Shown here in pieces: positions 23,633 through 34,597 of a DNA stretch of 64,000 bases (within the stretch, counting starts at the first letter, position 1; the number at the start of each line of letters is the position of its first letter). The stretch comes from Gnetum montanum (taxonomy: Eukaryota; Streptophyta; Gnetopsida; Gnetales; Gnetaceae). Under the pieces are notes generated by a model that worked only from the letters and a program-made list of their open reading frames with translations, did no database searches and was not told where the DNA came from. The stretch spans positions 875,204-939,203 of the forward strand of contig MNCI01005255.1 in assembly GCA_015680685.1 (NCBI GenBank). Reading direction: 5' to 3'. Both the position numbers and the translations under genes were made by a program.

Positions 23633-26600
23633 TTACGCATCCCCTCTAGCACCACTGTAACCCGTATCCCTTAACTCTACCTCTAAACCTAGCAAATCGT
23701 CTTCATATGGGCCATCCCTTCTAGGAAGTATTCCCTCATGAGGAACGTCATCTCCACAGGGTTCTTCCACTAACACTTGCTTCCCAAGGTGACGATCTGC
23801 ATCATTATGCTCTCCTTCCTGGACGTACGCCTCACCCTGTTCATCCTCTTTGTTCGTCTTTTGTAACTACATACAACAAGTACATCAACAAAAGCCATGA
23901 TAGGACAATTCAAAAGATTTAAATTCAATAATATTCAAACTTACTCATGATGGCCCTACATCTACAGCAAAAGGAAGTTGATCTAAACTGACCCACAGTC
24001 GTTGCATAATCTCGTCTTCGGTCAACTTAGACCAAACCCCGTTCCCCAGATTAGTTCCAGCCTTAACCTTCCCTTTCTTCATGCTAGTCCACCAGGGTGG
24101 TTTGGGGAAGAAGGTAGGGACTGTGGTTTCTCCCCTGGGAAGGGTAATTTCTCTTTCAGGGGATGTGCTCACCGTCACCTACTCTTGAAACTTCTCGAAG
24201 GCCTTAGACGCACCAATGACATCGAGGAACAATCTCAAGGACTAATCTTCAATGGCAGAATCACGATAATGCTGATGGTAAGCAATACTTTCATGCTTAT
24301 ATAGATGCTTATGGTCTTTCTGCTTTTGCCCCCACTCTTGGAAACTTGCACAAAATTCCTTCCAATCTTGATTCTTCTGGGCCAAGAGCTCTATCTGCAT
24401 CCTTTGCTTGACCAATTCATGACTGGTTTGTACGCTAGTTCTAACCGTGGTCCAGTAGTGAGCGTAATCAATGACTGCTGTCTGCCAGTCCCCTTCACCC
24501 GTTCCTCGAGCTTGCAGGAATTCACATCGCAACCTTAAGTCTTCGACCTCTTTGGTCAGAGATCCTTTCTTTCTCTGACCTCTACAGCTTCTTCTAGAGG
24601 TCTTCATTGATATTTTGACTTTACCAAAGGGAGCGGGTCAAGCGTAATGCACATTTACGCATTTCTACATAAATGTTGTGTGGAACGACCGTGCCTTCCA
24701 ATGAGGGCTCGTGGTGTCTAGGTCAATGGGCTCTGTAGAGTCCCATTGAAGGCAAGCTCCTGATGATAAAATATTAGATCAAACATACTCAAGTGTTGTA
24801 ACCTTATAACAAAATAAGCATATCATAACTGCAACATACCAGCCCCAAGATCAATGTGTTCTAAGCACTCGATCATATCACTGACGACGCCTTCCATAAA
24901 GGCAAATTTATCAGGGAATTTACCTGACATTCTTCTTACAACAGTGGACGGGGAATCACCTCATTCATTTACAACATAATTAAGTCAGAATTTTTTGGCT
25001 AATAACAGAATCTCCTAAAAATTTTTTAATACACTAATTACCTCTACCTATCCCAGTGGGAAGTATGTCAACATTCTCCACCTCCACTCTCTCTTCACAC
25101 ACAAGGGTCTGTACGTCACTCACTCTAGTAACTAGGGCCTCCTCTTCCAAAATTGGGGCCCCTCCCTCATGCTGTAACACCACTTCCCCTATTTCAGAGG
25201 TCATCCACTCTATAGGTCTCCCTGTTTACGTCATATAATGCACTCAAATAATTCAAAATACCTGGAATAAGTTGCATAATACAACAATTACCATAACTTT
25301 TACTATATCCTTTTGCTTACCAGACGGAGGTTTACTCCGTTGAAACTTGACTTGTACAGTTCTGCCTGTGCCACCTATAGGTTCCATAGGCGCCTCGGTT
25401 AGATGAGGCTTTTTACACTGGACTGAAGAATCTACTATTTCTGCTGCTAGGCACTTCCCCAGTGACGCATCATTGATGTAAGAGGGAAGCACCCCACCTA
25501 CGCTGTCTGGCCTCACGTTTGAGGTGCCACCATATTCCTAGTCGTTATAGAAAGCGACTCCCCAATTCCCTCCAGGGGATCCTGTGACTAACTAGTATCG
25601 AAAAGGTGGGAGATCTAGGGTTTGGATAACTGGTCTTGGTCTTATTGCACCCAGACCCCATTCCTCTGAACCACCAAAAATTCAGCAAAACACCAGAGGC
25701 AAGCTATGAAAAAGGTGAAGTGCACGCTGAAATGGGACTCAAGCTTTTGGCAGAGCCTAATCATTTCAATGTGTAACCCCTCAGCGAAATAGCTTGCCCA
25801 ATCGAATTGGGTCCCCTCCTCAATCACCTCTCACATGATACGGGCCTGTTCTATGGTGAAGAACTTTCCCTACGAAAGTGTTCTGGGGAAAGCCTGGGCC
25901 TGGAAGAGGGGATAAATGGTCTTGGCAACCTCTAACTCGATCTTTTCACAAGGAATCCCCTTTATGTCCTTCTTAGTCCCCAACCACTCCTCCAACTCTT
26001 CCTAATATTTGATGCTTCTCCTCGATTTTTCTTCTATGGGAAGACCGTCGGAGGGGACGCTGAAAAGGTTAGTGAAGAGCTGAGCATCAATATCAAAATG
26101 TACACGCACATTACACACGTGCATGCAAAAACGTTCAGCCCCCTCACTGAAGGAGTTAACTAGGGTTAACATTTCGCTTAGTGGGACATCAGGAGTTACA
26201 GCTAGAAACAAATGCATCAGCATCGCCTCCCGCAGCTTAGTAACTAATGCAACTGGGGCCACTGCATGGCCGACCCAACATTGTGCTTCCTTTATGTCAT
26301 CATAACGGAAGAGGAGGGTATTCGCCTCGTGGCCAAAAATCATGATGGTACCTTCCCAAGATTCCCTAACTAATAACACAAGACACAAGTCAAGATAGCA
26401 AAGACAATGTTACGCAACATTTCACACAATAATATCCTATAACTAATTGCAACGGCAAAATCTTACCAAGTCCGAATGGCAAAGGAAATTGAGGAAGCTT
26501 CCTTTGCACGTCCGCGAGGGTAAGGGGCGGGTTCAAAGTTTATTCCTCATGTAACCATCTGAGGCTCTGAAAACTCTTGAAAGAGTTAGAATAATAGGTG

Positions 26601-27686
26601 GGATACTCAGGAATTTTGAAGGCCATTTGCCCCATGACACCGACGCGTACGTTGCTAGTGGACGTAAACTCATTTATTGTCGTTTCAGTCCAGGACAATG
26701 TATCATTATTGTCCAATAATCCATTTTCATTGATGAAGAACCTATATCATATAACACATTACTATCCTACGCTTTACAAGTTTAGACACTAGAAAACATA
26801 TTAACATCACCGCAAGTAAAACTACTTACCCACCTGAGTAGTACACCGTGCCCGATGGGTTATGAAAGTAGGTTGAGATATGACGAGCTACAAAAAAAGT
26901 ATTATAAGTATGATAGCAGCTAAATCTGGGCATCTCCCACATCCAACCTAAATGCCTTAATCCCCTAACTCTAAGTTCGCGGTCTTGAGGTCGACTAGTA
27001 TCAATAGCCCCGTCTGTCAGGAAAGCCATGACGCCCTATGTAGAAACGACTAACAAATTTTCCAAAATAGCTCCATCCACATTGCCTGAAAAATGTGACC
27101 AAATGATGATACTGTAGTTATGCAACAAAAACTGCAAAACTCCAGCGCTCCCTTCCGGAACCATATTGCCTTTCCCTGCAAATGAGTTTGAGGGGGAGGA
27201 ATATTGGCTACGGGAAGGTTTATACAACATAAAACCCTGACTATATCCAAAACAATTAGGATAGGTTTCATCATTATGCTGTATAGAACATAAACACGTT
27301 ACCATCAGACAAAAGACTAAATCTAGATTTCATTGCATGCTTAGGAAAACCACAAATTAGGCTTTAGCCATGCAGCCAAAATTTCTTAAACCCTCGCAAG
27401 AAGGCAAGGTTTGTCTCAGACGGTGGCAATAGATGCAATACCACTATCTAAACCCTTGTTTTAATACAAGGTCTATATCCCAAAATCTAATTTACGCAGA
27501 TAACTCAAAAGAATAAGAAAAAATATATATCACCGAAAGCAATGCGAATAAGTAAGAGATGGCCTACCGATTCAGGGGAGTAACATCTCTAACTTCGACC
27601 AAGGCCTGTGTAGCATGCTGCAGACTCCCCTGCACTTCATCAATTTTTGCCAATTTGGCATTCTTTCCTCTTACCTTCGGTGCCAT
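23633..27686 (-). pseudogene. aORF gene of R4: eight-exon gene antisense to gag-pol
   Basis: Exons on the minus strand: 27686-27568, 27278-26830, 26741-26467, 26379-25321, 25221-25042, 24959-24840, 24759-23945, 23866-23633. Donors are GTAGG, GTAAG, GTAAG, GTAAG, GTAAT, GTATG and GTAAG; acceptors all end AG. Phases match at every junction, the one exception being a 1-base loss inside exon 2. Summed length is 3,251 nt, about 1,080 residues. Exon 1 starts MAPKVRGKNAKLAKIDEV; exon 2 is hydrophobic/aromatic (PILIVLDIV, WMWEMPRF, YNTFFVARH); exon 4 holds LFTNLFSVPSDGLPI; exon 6 DKFAFMEGVV; exon 7 is charged, likely coiled coil, with QKQKDHKH; exon 8 is an acidic open tail of 77 residues. In-frame stops lie in exons 3, 4 and 7, and exon 7 ends TGA before GTAAG. 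The protein family is not recognised. Confidence 0.8.
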
Positions 27687-28157
27687 AGTTACAATCCCGT
27701 AAACCTTCACAAATAACGCGTTGCTATCTTTTGCTCTTTCTCCCTCTCTCTGCGATAGTTGAATTCAAATTTGCAATAGCCAATAGCCTGTTTTTGATAA
27801 GAACTGCCTACTTGTATGCAAAACTAATCGACTTGATGCCCAATTAAAGTAGGACTTGCCCAAACACTGGTGTCAGCATGAGCTGGAACTCGAAGATTAG
27901 GGCATTAATGTGGTAGATATCGCATGCATTACGGTCCAAAATGACCTTAAACTACTACACCTTATCACTTCGTAATCAAGTCGCATTAATTATAGGCTAT
28001 TCATAGTCTTCAAAATTTGGTTAGCTCTTCACGCTCGGCAATGTCATAATATACCCTTTCCAACTAGACCAAGCATCTTATTCTAATACTTACGGCACTG
28101 AACTTAGCATTTTCCTAACCACTTTCATATTTGGCAATTTTGTAGGACAGTTGGCAA
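27687..28157. promoter_or_regulatory. R4 divergent spacer between aORF start and RT start
   Basis: It separates two divergent coding regions, so it should hold the aORF promoter (minus) and the acceptor of a sense intron (plus). On the minus strand, at about 27779-27771, GGCTATTGCAAAT stands where R3 has GGCTATAAATAGGG, so the TATA box looks mutated. On the plus strand TTTCATATTTGGCAATTTTGTAG ends at 28145, a good acceptor 12 bases before the RT ATG. One border repeat lies at 27930-27960 (CCAAAATGACCTTAAACTAC). Confidence 0.55.
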
Positions 28158-31100
28158 ATGGACGAAACTTTATCTGCACCCCTAGCCTTAACAGGCCCAC
28201 ATGGGGGAATCATTAGACAATTTGATCCCATGCTAGTAGAAACTAGCCTTTTCCTCAATGACGTAACCATAGCCACGTCGGAGACGTCTCTAGACTGGCC
28301 CGAACAATTGACGTGCACACTAGACCTGGAGGCTGGAGATGTAACTGAGGACCCCCTGAATGAGGTCCCTGTGGTTACGCATAGAGGTGAGAATAAAAAT
28401 CTTAAGGTTAGTTCTTTACTAAACCAAAAGGCACATGACAATATAAAGCATGTACTCCAAGACAACGTCACAGTATTCGCATGGTCATATGAAGATATGC
28501 CAGGACTAGATCCAAGGCTAATACAACATAACATAATTCTAGACCCACATATTAAAGCAATTAGACAAAAGGCACAAAAAATTAATCCAGAAATTGCGTT
28601 AGCAGTAAGTGATGAGATCACTAAACTATACCAGGCTAGTTTTATCCACACAGTCGATTACTCAGACTGGGTATCTAACATTGTAGTTGTCCCTAAGAAG
28701 ACTAGAGGAATACGCATCTGCATAGACTTCCGAGACTTAAATAAAGCCACAATTAAGGATAATTTCGCACTATCGAGTATCGACCAGCTAGTAGATACAA
28801 CCGCTGGGCACGTGCTTTTATCCTTCATGGATGGCTTCTCAGGCTATAATCAGATTCGCATCAACCCAGAACACCAGTTGACAACAACATTCATGACACC
28901 CTGGGGGACCTTTTGTTATACAATGATGCCTTTTGGTTTAAAAAATGCTGGAGCTAGGTATCAACGAGCTATGATATACATATTTAATGATTACCTCCTA
29001 AGAATACTGAATGATTATGTTGATGATATAGCTATTAAGTCTGTAAGGTCAAAAGATCATTCAGAGGATCTAGGGTTAGTCCTTAAAAGATGCTCCAAAT
29101 ACGACCTCCGGCTCAATCCAAAGAAGTGCGTATTCAAAGTTAAAACCGGGTGCATGCTAGGGTTTGTGGTATCGAAAACTGGCATATGAGTAGACCCTGA
29201 CAAGTTCAAGGCCATTTTTGAATTGACACCCCCTACAAATCTCAAGCAATTACGCGGATTGCAAGGGTGGTTACAGTTTATCAGGTGGTTCATCTCGAGG
29301 TTGATGGATAAATTACATCCTATGCAGCATTTACTTAAGAAGGGGGTTAATTTCGAATGGAGGGACGATTGTCAGCGTGCGTTTGATAGCTTGAAATAAT
29401 AACTTTAACGTTTGCCAACAGTATTCCTATCACAAAGGGATCAGCCATTCTACATTTACCTCACAACCTCAGACGTAGCCCTAGCTGCATTACTCTGTCA
29501 AAAGAGAGATGATGGGTCAGAAGTACCCATCTACTACTTGAGTCATGTTCTATGTGCGTATGAAATGAGGTATAATGAAGTAGAGAGTAATTGTTTAGCG
29601 TTAGTATTTGCGCTCAAAAAGTGCAGACACTATCTCTTCCGTAGCAAAATCAATATAATCTGCAAGAATAACATCCTTAGGGCTATTATACACAACCTAT
29701 ATGAAAGTAGTAGGATAGCTTGTTGGAAAGCTATCACGGTAGAATTCGATTTGCATTACATTGGTCAATCTTCTACTAAAGGCCAAGCGATAGTCGACCA
29801 ACTAATAACATCACCTATTGATAGTCAAGCGACGATAGAGCCTGAATTTCCCAACAAACATGTACATAGTCTAAGCCTTGTTCTAACAGGCCTCGAAGCA
29901 ACGTTACATTTTGATGGACCTTCAACTACTAAAGGCAGTAGTGCCGCCACAGTCATTACACTGTCACCTGAGGATGTACGCCTGCACACCTACCACTTGA
30001 GCTTCCCCTATACGAACAACGTGGCAGAGTACGAGGGGCTCCTCAGAGGATTATTAATAGCCAGAGAGCTTGACATCCAACACTTGGCGATTAGGGGCAT
30101 TTTGATGCTCATTATAAATCAAATCACAGGAGTCTACCCCTGCAAGGCTGCACATTTACAGCCCTACTGTGATATGGCTAAAGATCTTCTGAAGCAGTTC
30201 ACAACAACCGATGCCCAACACATACCTTGAAATGAAAACACGCTAGCCGATGCACTAGCTACATTAGCATTGAATGTGCCGTCGCACCTGTTTGACACTT
30301 GTCCTGCCTTAATGAAAAAGTGTGCAGATCCTGTCATTCAGACGGCACAAATATCTTCACTGCTCGTGGATAGAATGCCAGAGTGGTACGATAACATTAA
30401 AACTTACCTCCTGCATGGCGAATCACTGCACAAGCTAACACACACACAAAAGGATGCAATCCACAAGTGAGCTAGGCAATACGTCATCATAGGAGATAGT
30501 ACCCTTTGTAGACGCTCTTTTGATGGGGTACTACTTACTTGCATTAACAAAGACCAAGCACAACTTATAGTCGGCGAAGTTCATGAGGAACTGTGCAGAG
30601 GACACGTAGCCCCACGGGCCATGGCTGCCAAAATCCATCGCTTAGGGTATTATTGGTCATATATGGAAATAGACTATCTTACAAAGGTTAAAACATGTGA
30701 CATGTGTCAGCGTTACGTGAACCTTATACATGTGTCACCTATGAAACTACACACGACTCAGATTACATGGCCCTTTCAATGATGGGGATTAGATATTATA
30801 GGGCCTATCACACCAAAATCTTCCATAGGACATAGCTTCATAATCACCGCTACCGAGTATTTCACGAAGTGGTTCAAATCCATCCCTTTATGAAAGATCA
30901 CATCCCAACAGATCTGCCATTTCATTTTAGATAACATCGTAACTAGATTTGGCCTCCCGATGACTATAGTGACTAACAATGGGCCACAGTTTAGCAATGT
31001 GGAAACCAAATCTTTTTGTGATACCCTTGGTACCAAACAATCATTTTCCTCACCTTATTACCCACAAGTGAATGATCAAGCTGAAGTAACAAAGAAGGTC

Positions 31101-31625
31101 ATTATCAATTTGCTCAAGAAAATGCTCAGTAGTAACAAAAAATGATGGCATGAAAAGATCCTCTACATGCTATGGGCATATCACACTACATGTAGAATAG
31201 CTATAGAAAGTACACCCTATAGCCTAGTCTATGGATCTGAGGTGGTGCTGCCCCTCAAATTACAAGTTCCTTCTCTGCGGATGGTCCTCTCCACGATTAT
31301 CAATGACGCTCAACACACCGAGTCTCGGATCATGGATTTGGACATAGTAGAGGAAAAGAGAATACAGACGCTTGATACCATCGTAAACTATCAAGATAAG
31401 CAAAGGCAGAAGCACCATCATAATCTTCAACCACATCCAATCAAAAAGGGAGATCTGGTTCTTAGGGCCATTCACGAACCAGTAGGCAAATTCTTAGCAA
31501 ACTGGGAGGGCCCTTTCTTAGTAGCTAGTGCATATGAAAACAGTGCATTCAAGCTATCAGATATCAACGACAACGAGTTACCAAATTCCGTAAACCATAT
31601 ATACCTAAAGCAATACTACATCTAG
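28158..31625 (+). pseudogene. pol: pol of R4: RT, RNase H, archaeal-type RNase H, integrase
   Basis: RT (28158-29400) has CIDFRDLN, LLSFMDGFSGYNQI, MMPFGLKNAGA and the catalytic YVDD at 29016-29027. RNase H (29412-29800) reads YIYLTTSDVALAALLCQ, lacking the usual first DAS, followed by a connection. The second, archaeal-type RNase H (29905-30260) has FDGPSTTKGSSA and NNVAEYEGLLRGL. Integrase (30560-31625) has the zinc-binding GHVAPR and CDMCQR, then GLDIIGPI, TNNGPQF (30972-30992) and QAEVTKK, ending HIYLKQYYI. The central catalytic Asp is Asn (AAC at 30975-30977). There is no chromodomain. In-frame stops at about 29187, 29397-29402, 30228, 30468, 30781, 30891 and 31142. The dual RNase H marks the Tat lineage. 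Confidence 0.9.
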
Positions 31626-32050
31626 TTGCATATCCAGTGTTAAAAACAAGCACAATGATTGTCTACTACGACATAAAATTGGCACTTTCTGCATGCGTCT
31701 GCCACAACGCTAAATTGGAATTTCCTGCACGTGTCCTCCACGACGCTAAACTGGCACCGGCTGTCCACCATGACATAAAACTAGCACAGGTAAGTATCCA
31801 TCTACTGAGACATAAAACCAGCATAGACTTGTCCCTGGGTCACGACATGAAACTGACATCCACAGCACGGTCTACTGAGACCATAAATCAGCTCTACCGC
31901 CATCCGCTACGATGTAAAACTAGCATTTTTCAGTTTGCCCAAACTTTAAACTAGGACCATGGTTTGCTAGGACTTAAAATCAGCAACAATAGTCTACCAG
32001 GACTTAAAACTGGGATCTACAGGCTACCAACATACGAATCAAGCGAACGT
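31626..32050 (+). repeat. R4 tandem border repeats after integrase
   Basis: About ten degenerate units of 30-50 bases, each ending AAACTGGCA or AAACTAGCA and often preceded by CTACGACAT or CCACGACGCT. Examples: CGACATAAAATTGGCACTTT at 31669 and GATGTAAAACTAGCATTTT near 31911. R3 (45965-46350) and R8 (61605-61960, reversed) have the same block in the same place. Confidence 0.8.
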
Positions 32051-33063
32051 GAGCGTATCTGCGCGATTGCAAAATGAACATGGTGGGATGTTGGGACAAC
32101 CCCAACATCGCTACCTCACGGGCATTCTACTGATTCCTCAGATATGTTGAAAGGTATACTACTGATCCCTCGAAGATGCTGTCACTGCACCCATTTTAGC
32201 GGTGGCACCTCTGAGAGGTCAGTTTTGTCGCCCAGTTAGGTGCAGTGAGTCTGAGTTTCTTTGGCGGCGATATGTCGAGTCGAGCATCAACATTGAGATC
32301 CTAGTCCCTTGCTATGGTTCCTTTCTCATGGCCTGCTCAATCTTTCTCACCGTGGTCAGTACCTGTTTCAACAACTTCGCCGGCAATTCGGTTGAGCAAT
32401 GGTGTCCTCTGCCTTCTTCTTCGATTGCAGGATACTTGCTACGAGGACGTCGTTCAAAGGTGCGTTCACCTGAGCAGTGAAGTACAGATGGTGTTTTAAG
32501 GTGGTTGCTTAGGTTAGCCTTTCTACTTAGGAGTGCAATCCTGTCTCCCTCATAATCCTATCTCTTGTTCCTATTCCCCTCCTTAGCCATTCCATCTGTT
32601 TTCCTTGTACAAAATGCAAATACGTAGCATACTCTTTCCACATCTGCATTACGATCAAGTCCATGAACTGGTGCAACGCAACTCGCCTAGTGGATGTAGA
32701 AAAAAAAATGCATCCAGGCCGTGCAGACGTAACACAACTCGTCCTTGCAACCCCCTTTATCTATAATGTGATGGTGTGACTCCATGTAAATGCAATAGCA
32801 AGGGAATGCCTCATGACTTACTCGTGAAATGCCATACTCACACACTTGAGTCTTCCTCGAACCTCTCTCTTCTTGCCTCTATAAGAATTCTCTCCCGTAC
32901 CGTTTCATCTTCGATTTTCCTCATTTCTGCACTTTTAGATTGACAGCACGACACTTGAGTAACCGTTGATGGATGTTGTTGGTACTTTTACCCATACGGT
33001 GTTTCGTATTCTTTGTCGATGTCTTTTGGGCAAGCCCTCTAAACATCAACAAAGAGGGGCCAT
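32051..33063 (+). other. R4 3' untranslated region and polypurine tract
   Basis: No convincing coding sequence. Much of it aligns by eye with 60640-61560 of R8 read on the minus strand (for example CCCAACATCGCTACCTCACG versus the R8 region near 61530). It ends with CAACAAAGAGGGGCCAT, the polypurine tract that primes plus-strand synthesis, just before the 3' LTR at 33064. Confidence 0.7.
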
Positions 33064-33074
33064 TGAAACACCGT
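32996..33074 (+). repeat. inverted repeat across polypurine tract and 3' LTR start (R4)
   Basis: Left arm ACGGTGTTTCGTATTCTTTG then TCGATGT (32996-33022); right arm ACATCAACAAAGAGGGGCCA then TTGAAACACCGT (33043-33074). The arms pair over almost their full length except for a small bulge at the GGGGCCA. The loop is about 20 bases. The right arm contains the polypurine tract and the first bases of the LTR. The same structure is present in R3, R7 and R8. Confidence 0.85.
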
Positions 33075-34597
33075 GAAAATTTCGAATCAGCCTAGGGCGA
33101 AGATTCACGATTCGGGCGAAAGTTTGCAACAGAAATCTAGAAGACAGAACAAGGCAAAGAGGCACGCAGCATCAAGTCTCCAAGTTTCTTACAAATTCCA
33201 ACCTTATTTTATTTTCTCTTTACGCTACATTATACAACATAGCGTAATGTCACTTAGCGTAAACTACTTAATGTAGCCCGATATTAGAAAGTAACTTGCT
33301 TCAACAAATTCGACAAAGTTTAAGGTCTAAGTAGTGGACTATGACTTGTTGCATATTTTGCTAAGTCTTTTATTCAAGGATGAATTTACACTCCATTACG
33401 CAGAGTAGTGTAATGAACCTCGAGGAAATCAAAGTCAGAGTCCAAAGAAGCACGGCAGATTAACTTCTTCTTTTTTGCAGATTGGTGGCTTTACGCTTAT
33501 TATGCTACGCAGCGTAAACAAGCGTAACTTGTTGTGAAGTTGATCATTTTATGCTCTATTACGCTTTGTAGCATAGATAAGCGTAAAGCAGCTTGAGTTA
33601 ACTACTTCTATGCTCTATTACGCTCTGTCATGCTAGGTAGTGTAGACAGGTGTAATATAGTGTAAGGCCAGCTAAGGCAGTACTAGACAACACATCCGCT
33701 ATCTATAAGTAGGAATACGCTCATCAGCGTATCCCAGCATAATCATGAGGTGGCTTCAGCAGGAGTGGTTGAAAGCATACTTTGCTCCCCTCCCTCAAAA
33801 CATGAGGTGACGTGACCAGCTTCAACATAAAATTTGCCAAGTCAACGGCACTTGAAAAGTTCAAGATACATGTCATCAGGGCCGTGCCTTCTCCACGTGT
33901 TGCTGAACTTATAAATACTCCAATTGGTGGAGAAAAGGAAGGGGGGATCTTCTTTTTGGAACAAGATAGAATACATTGTTTGAGCATTGGCAGCAGGAGC
34001 AACTGATCTTTTTTGGCGAAAACATCATCCTCTCCATTGAGCAGATCAGAGATTGAGAGATCATTTGGTATGATTAGCAAAGTTTATTAATCAGAAATAG
34101 TTGATCAATAGACATCCAGGCTTGACCTTCCTTGCATTCTACTTTTGGCTTACAAGGTAGATCAAACTTCATTCTATACTCCCTTTTGAATAGTTTTCTT
34201 ATTGTTTTTATGTATGCTTCGCACAAAGATAAGTGAAGTCTGCCGTTGGAATGTTATATGCAATATATCCAACTTTTGAGTCAAAACATAGATCTTGGAA
34301 TTACGCATTTTTTTTCTAAATCTGATCTTCTTTGTCGCATTGATGTTATCGTCATTTCGAGTTCTTTACATTGTTTTCTACTCCTTCTACGATTCATTGA
34401 GTTAATCATATAATATATGCACTATCACGATATTCGACAATTTACTGATTAAGTAAGTCCCTATTTGATCGACAAGACCGTTCAGGGAACCGCGGATTCA
34501 TTTTCTCTAGCACGGCCCTCGCACGGATCCATGGTTAAGACTGTGTACACGGATCTTCGCTCAGAATTTCCAGTGACTGACGTTTTTCGTCATTACA
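33064..34597 (+). repeat. R4 3' LTR
   Basis: 1,534 bp, TGAAACACCG...CATTACA, near-identical in layout to 17495-19030. TATA box at 33910-33917. It contains the same palindromic TTACGC/GCGTAA cluster (about 33225-33730), with more half-sites intact here than in the 5' copy. It is followed by the AATGG target duplication. Confidence 0.95.

Larger units (their letters stand above)
17495..34597 (+). mobile_element. R4: complete Tat-like element nested in R3 gag
   Basis: LTRs are at 17495-19030 and 33064-34597, starting TGAAACAC and ending CATTACA. Perfect 5-bp target duplications AATGG flank it (17490-17494 and 34598-34602). Total length 17,103 bp. It holds gag-pro (19279-23087), the aORF gene on the other strand (27686-23633), RT to INT (28158-31625), border repeats, and the polypurine tract with a long inverted repeat. 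By eye I count 8 differences in the first 100 aligned LTR bases, mostly transitions. All its genes carry stops, so it is not autonomous as it stands. Confidence 0.95.

Noticed and set aside
23633-27686. Assigning the antisense gene to the plant mobile domain or to a transposase
   Set aside because: I could not see the diagnostic motifs of either family by eye, so I left the function open.
28115-28651. 178-codon ORF on the minus strand opposite RT
   Set aside because: It overlaps the well-supported RT frame and has no counterpart in R3 at 42500-43000; it is a shadow of the RT codons.
31560-31625. Chromodomain at the integrase C-terminus
   Set aside because: The frame ends soon after the HIYLKQYYI motif with no chromodomain-like aromatic cage; consistent with the Tat lineage.
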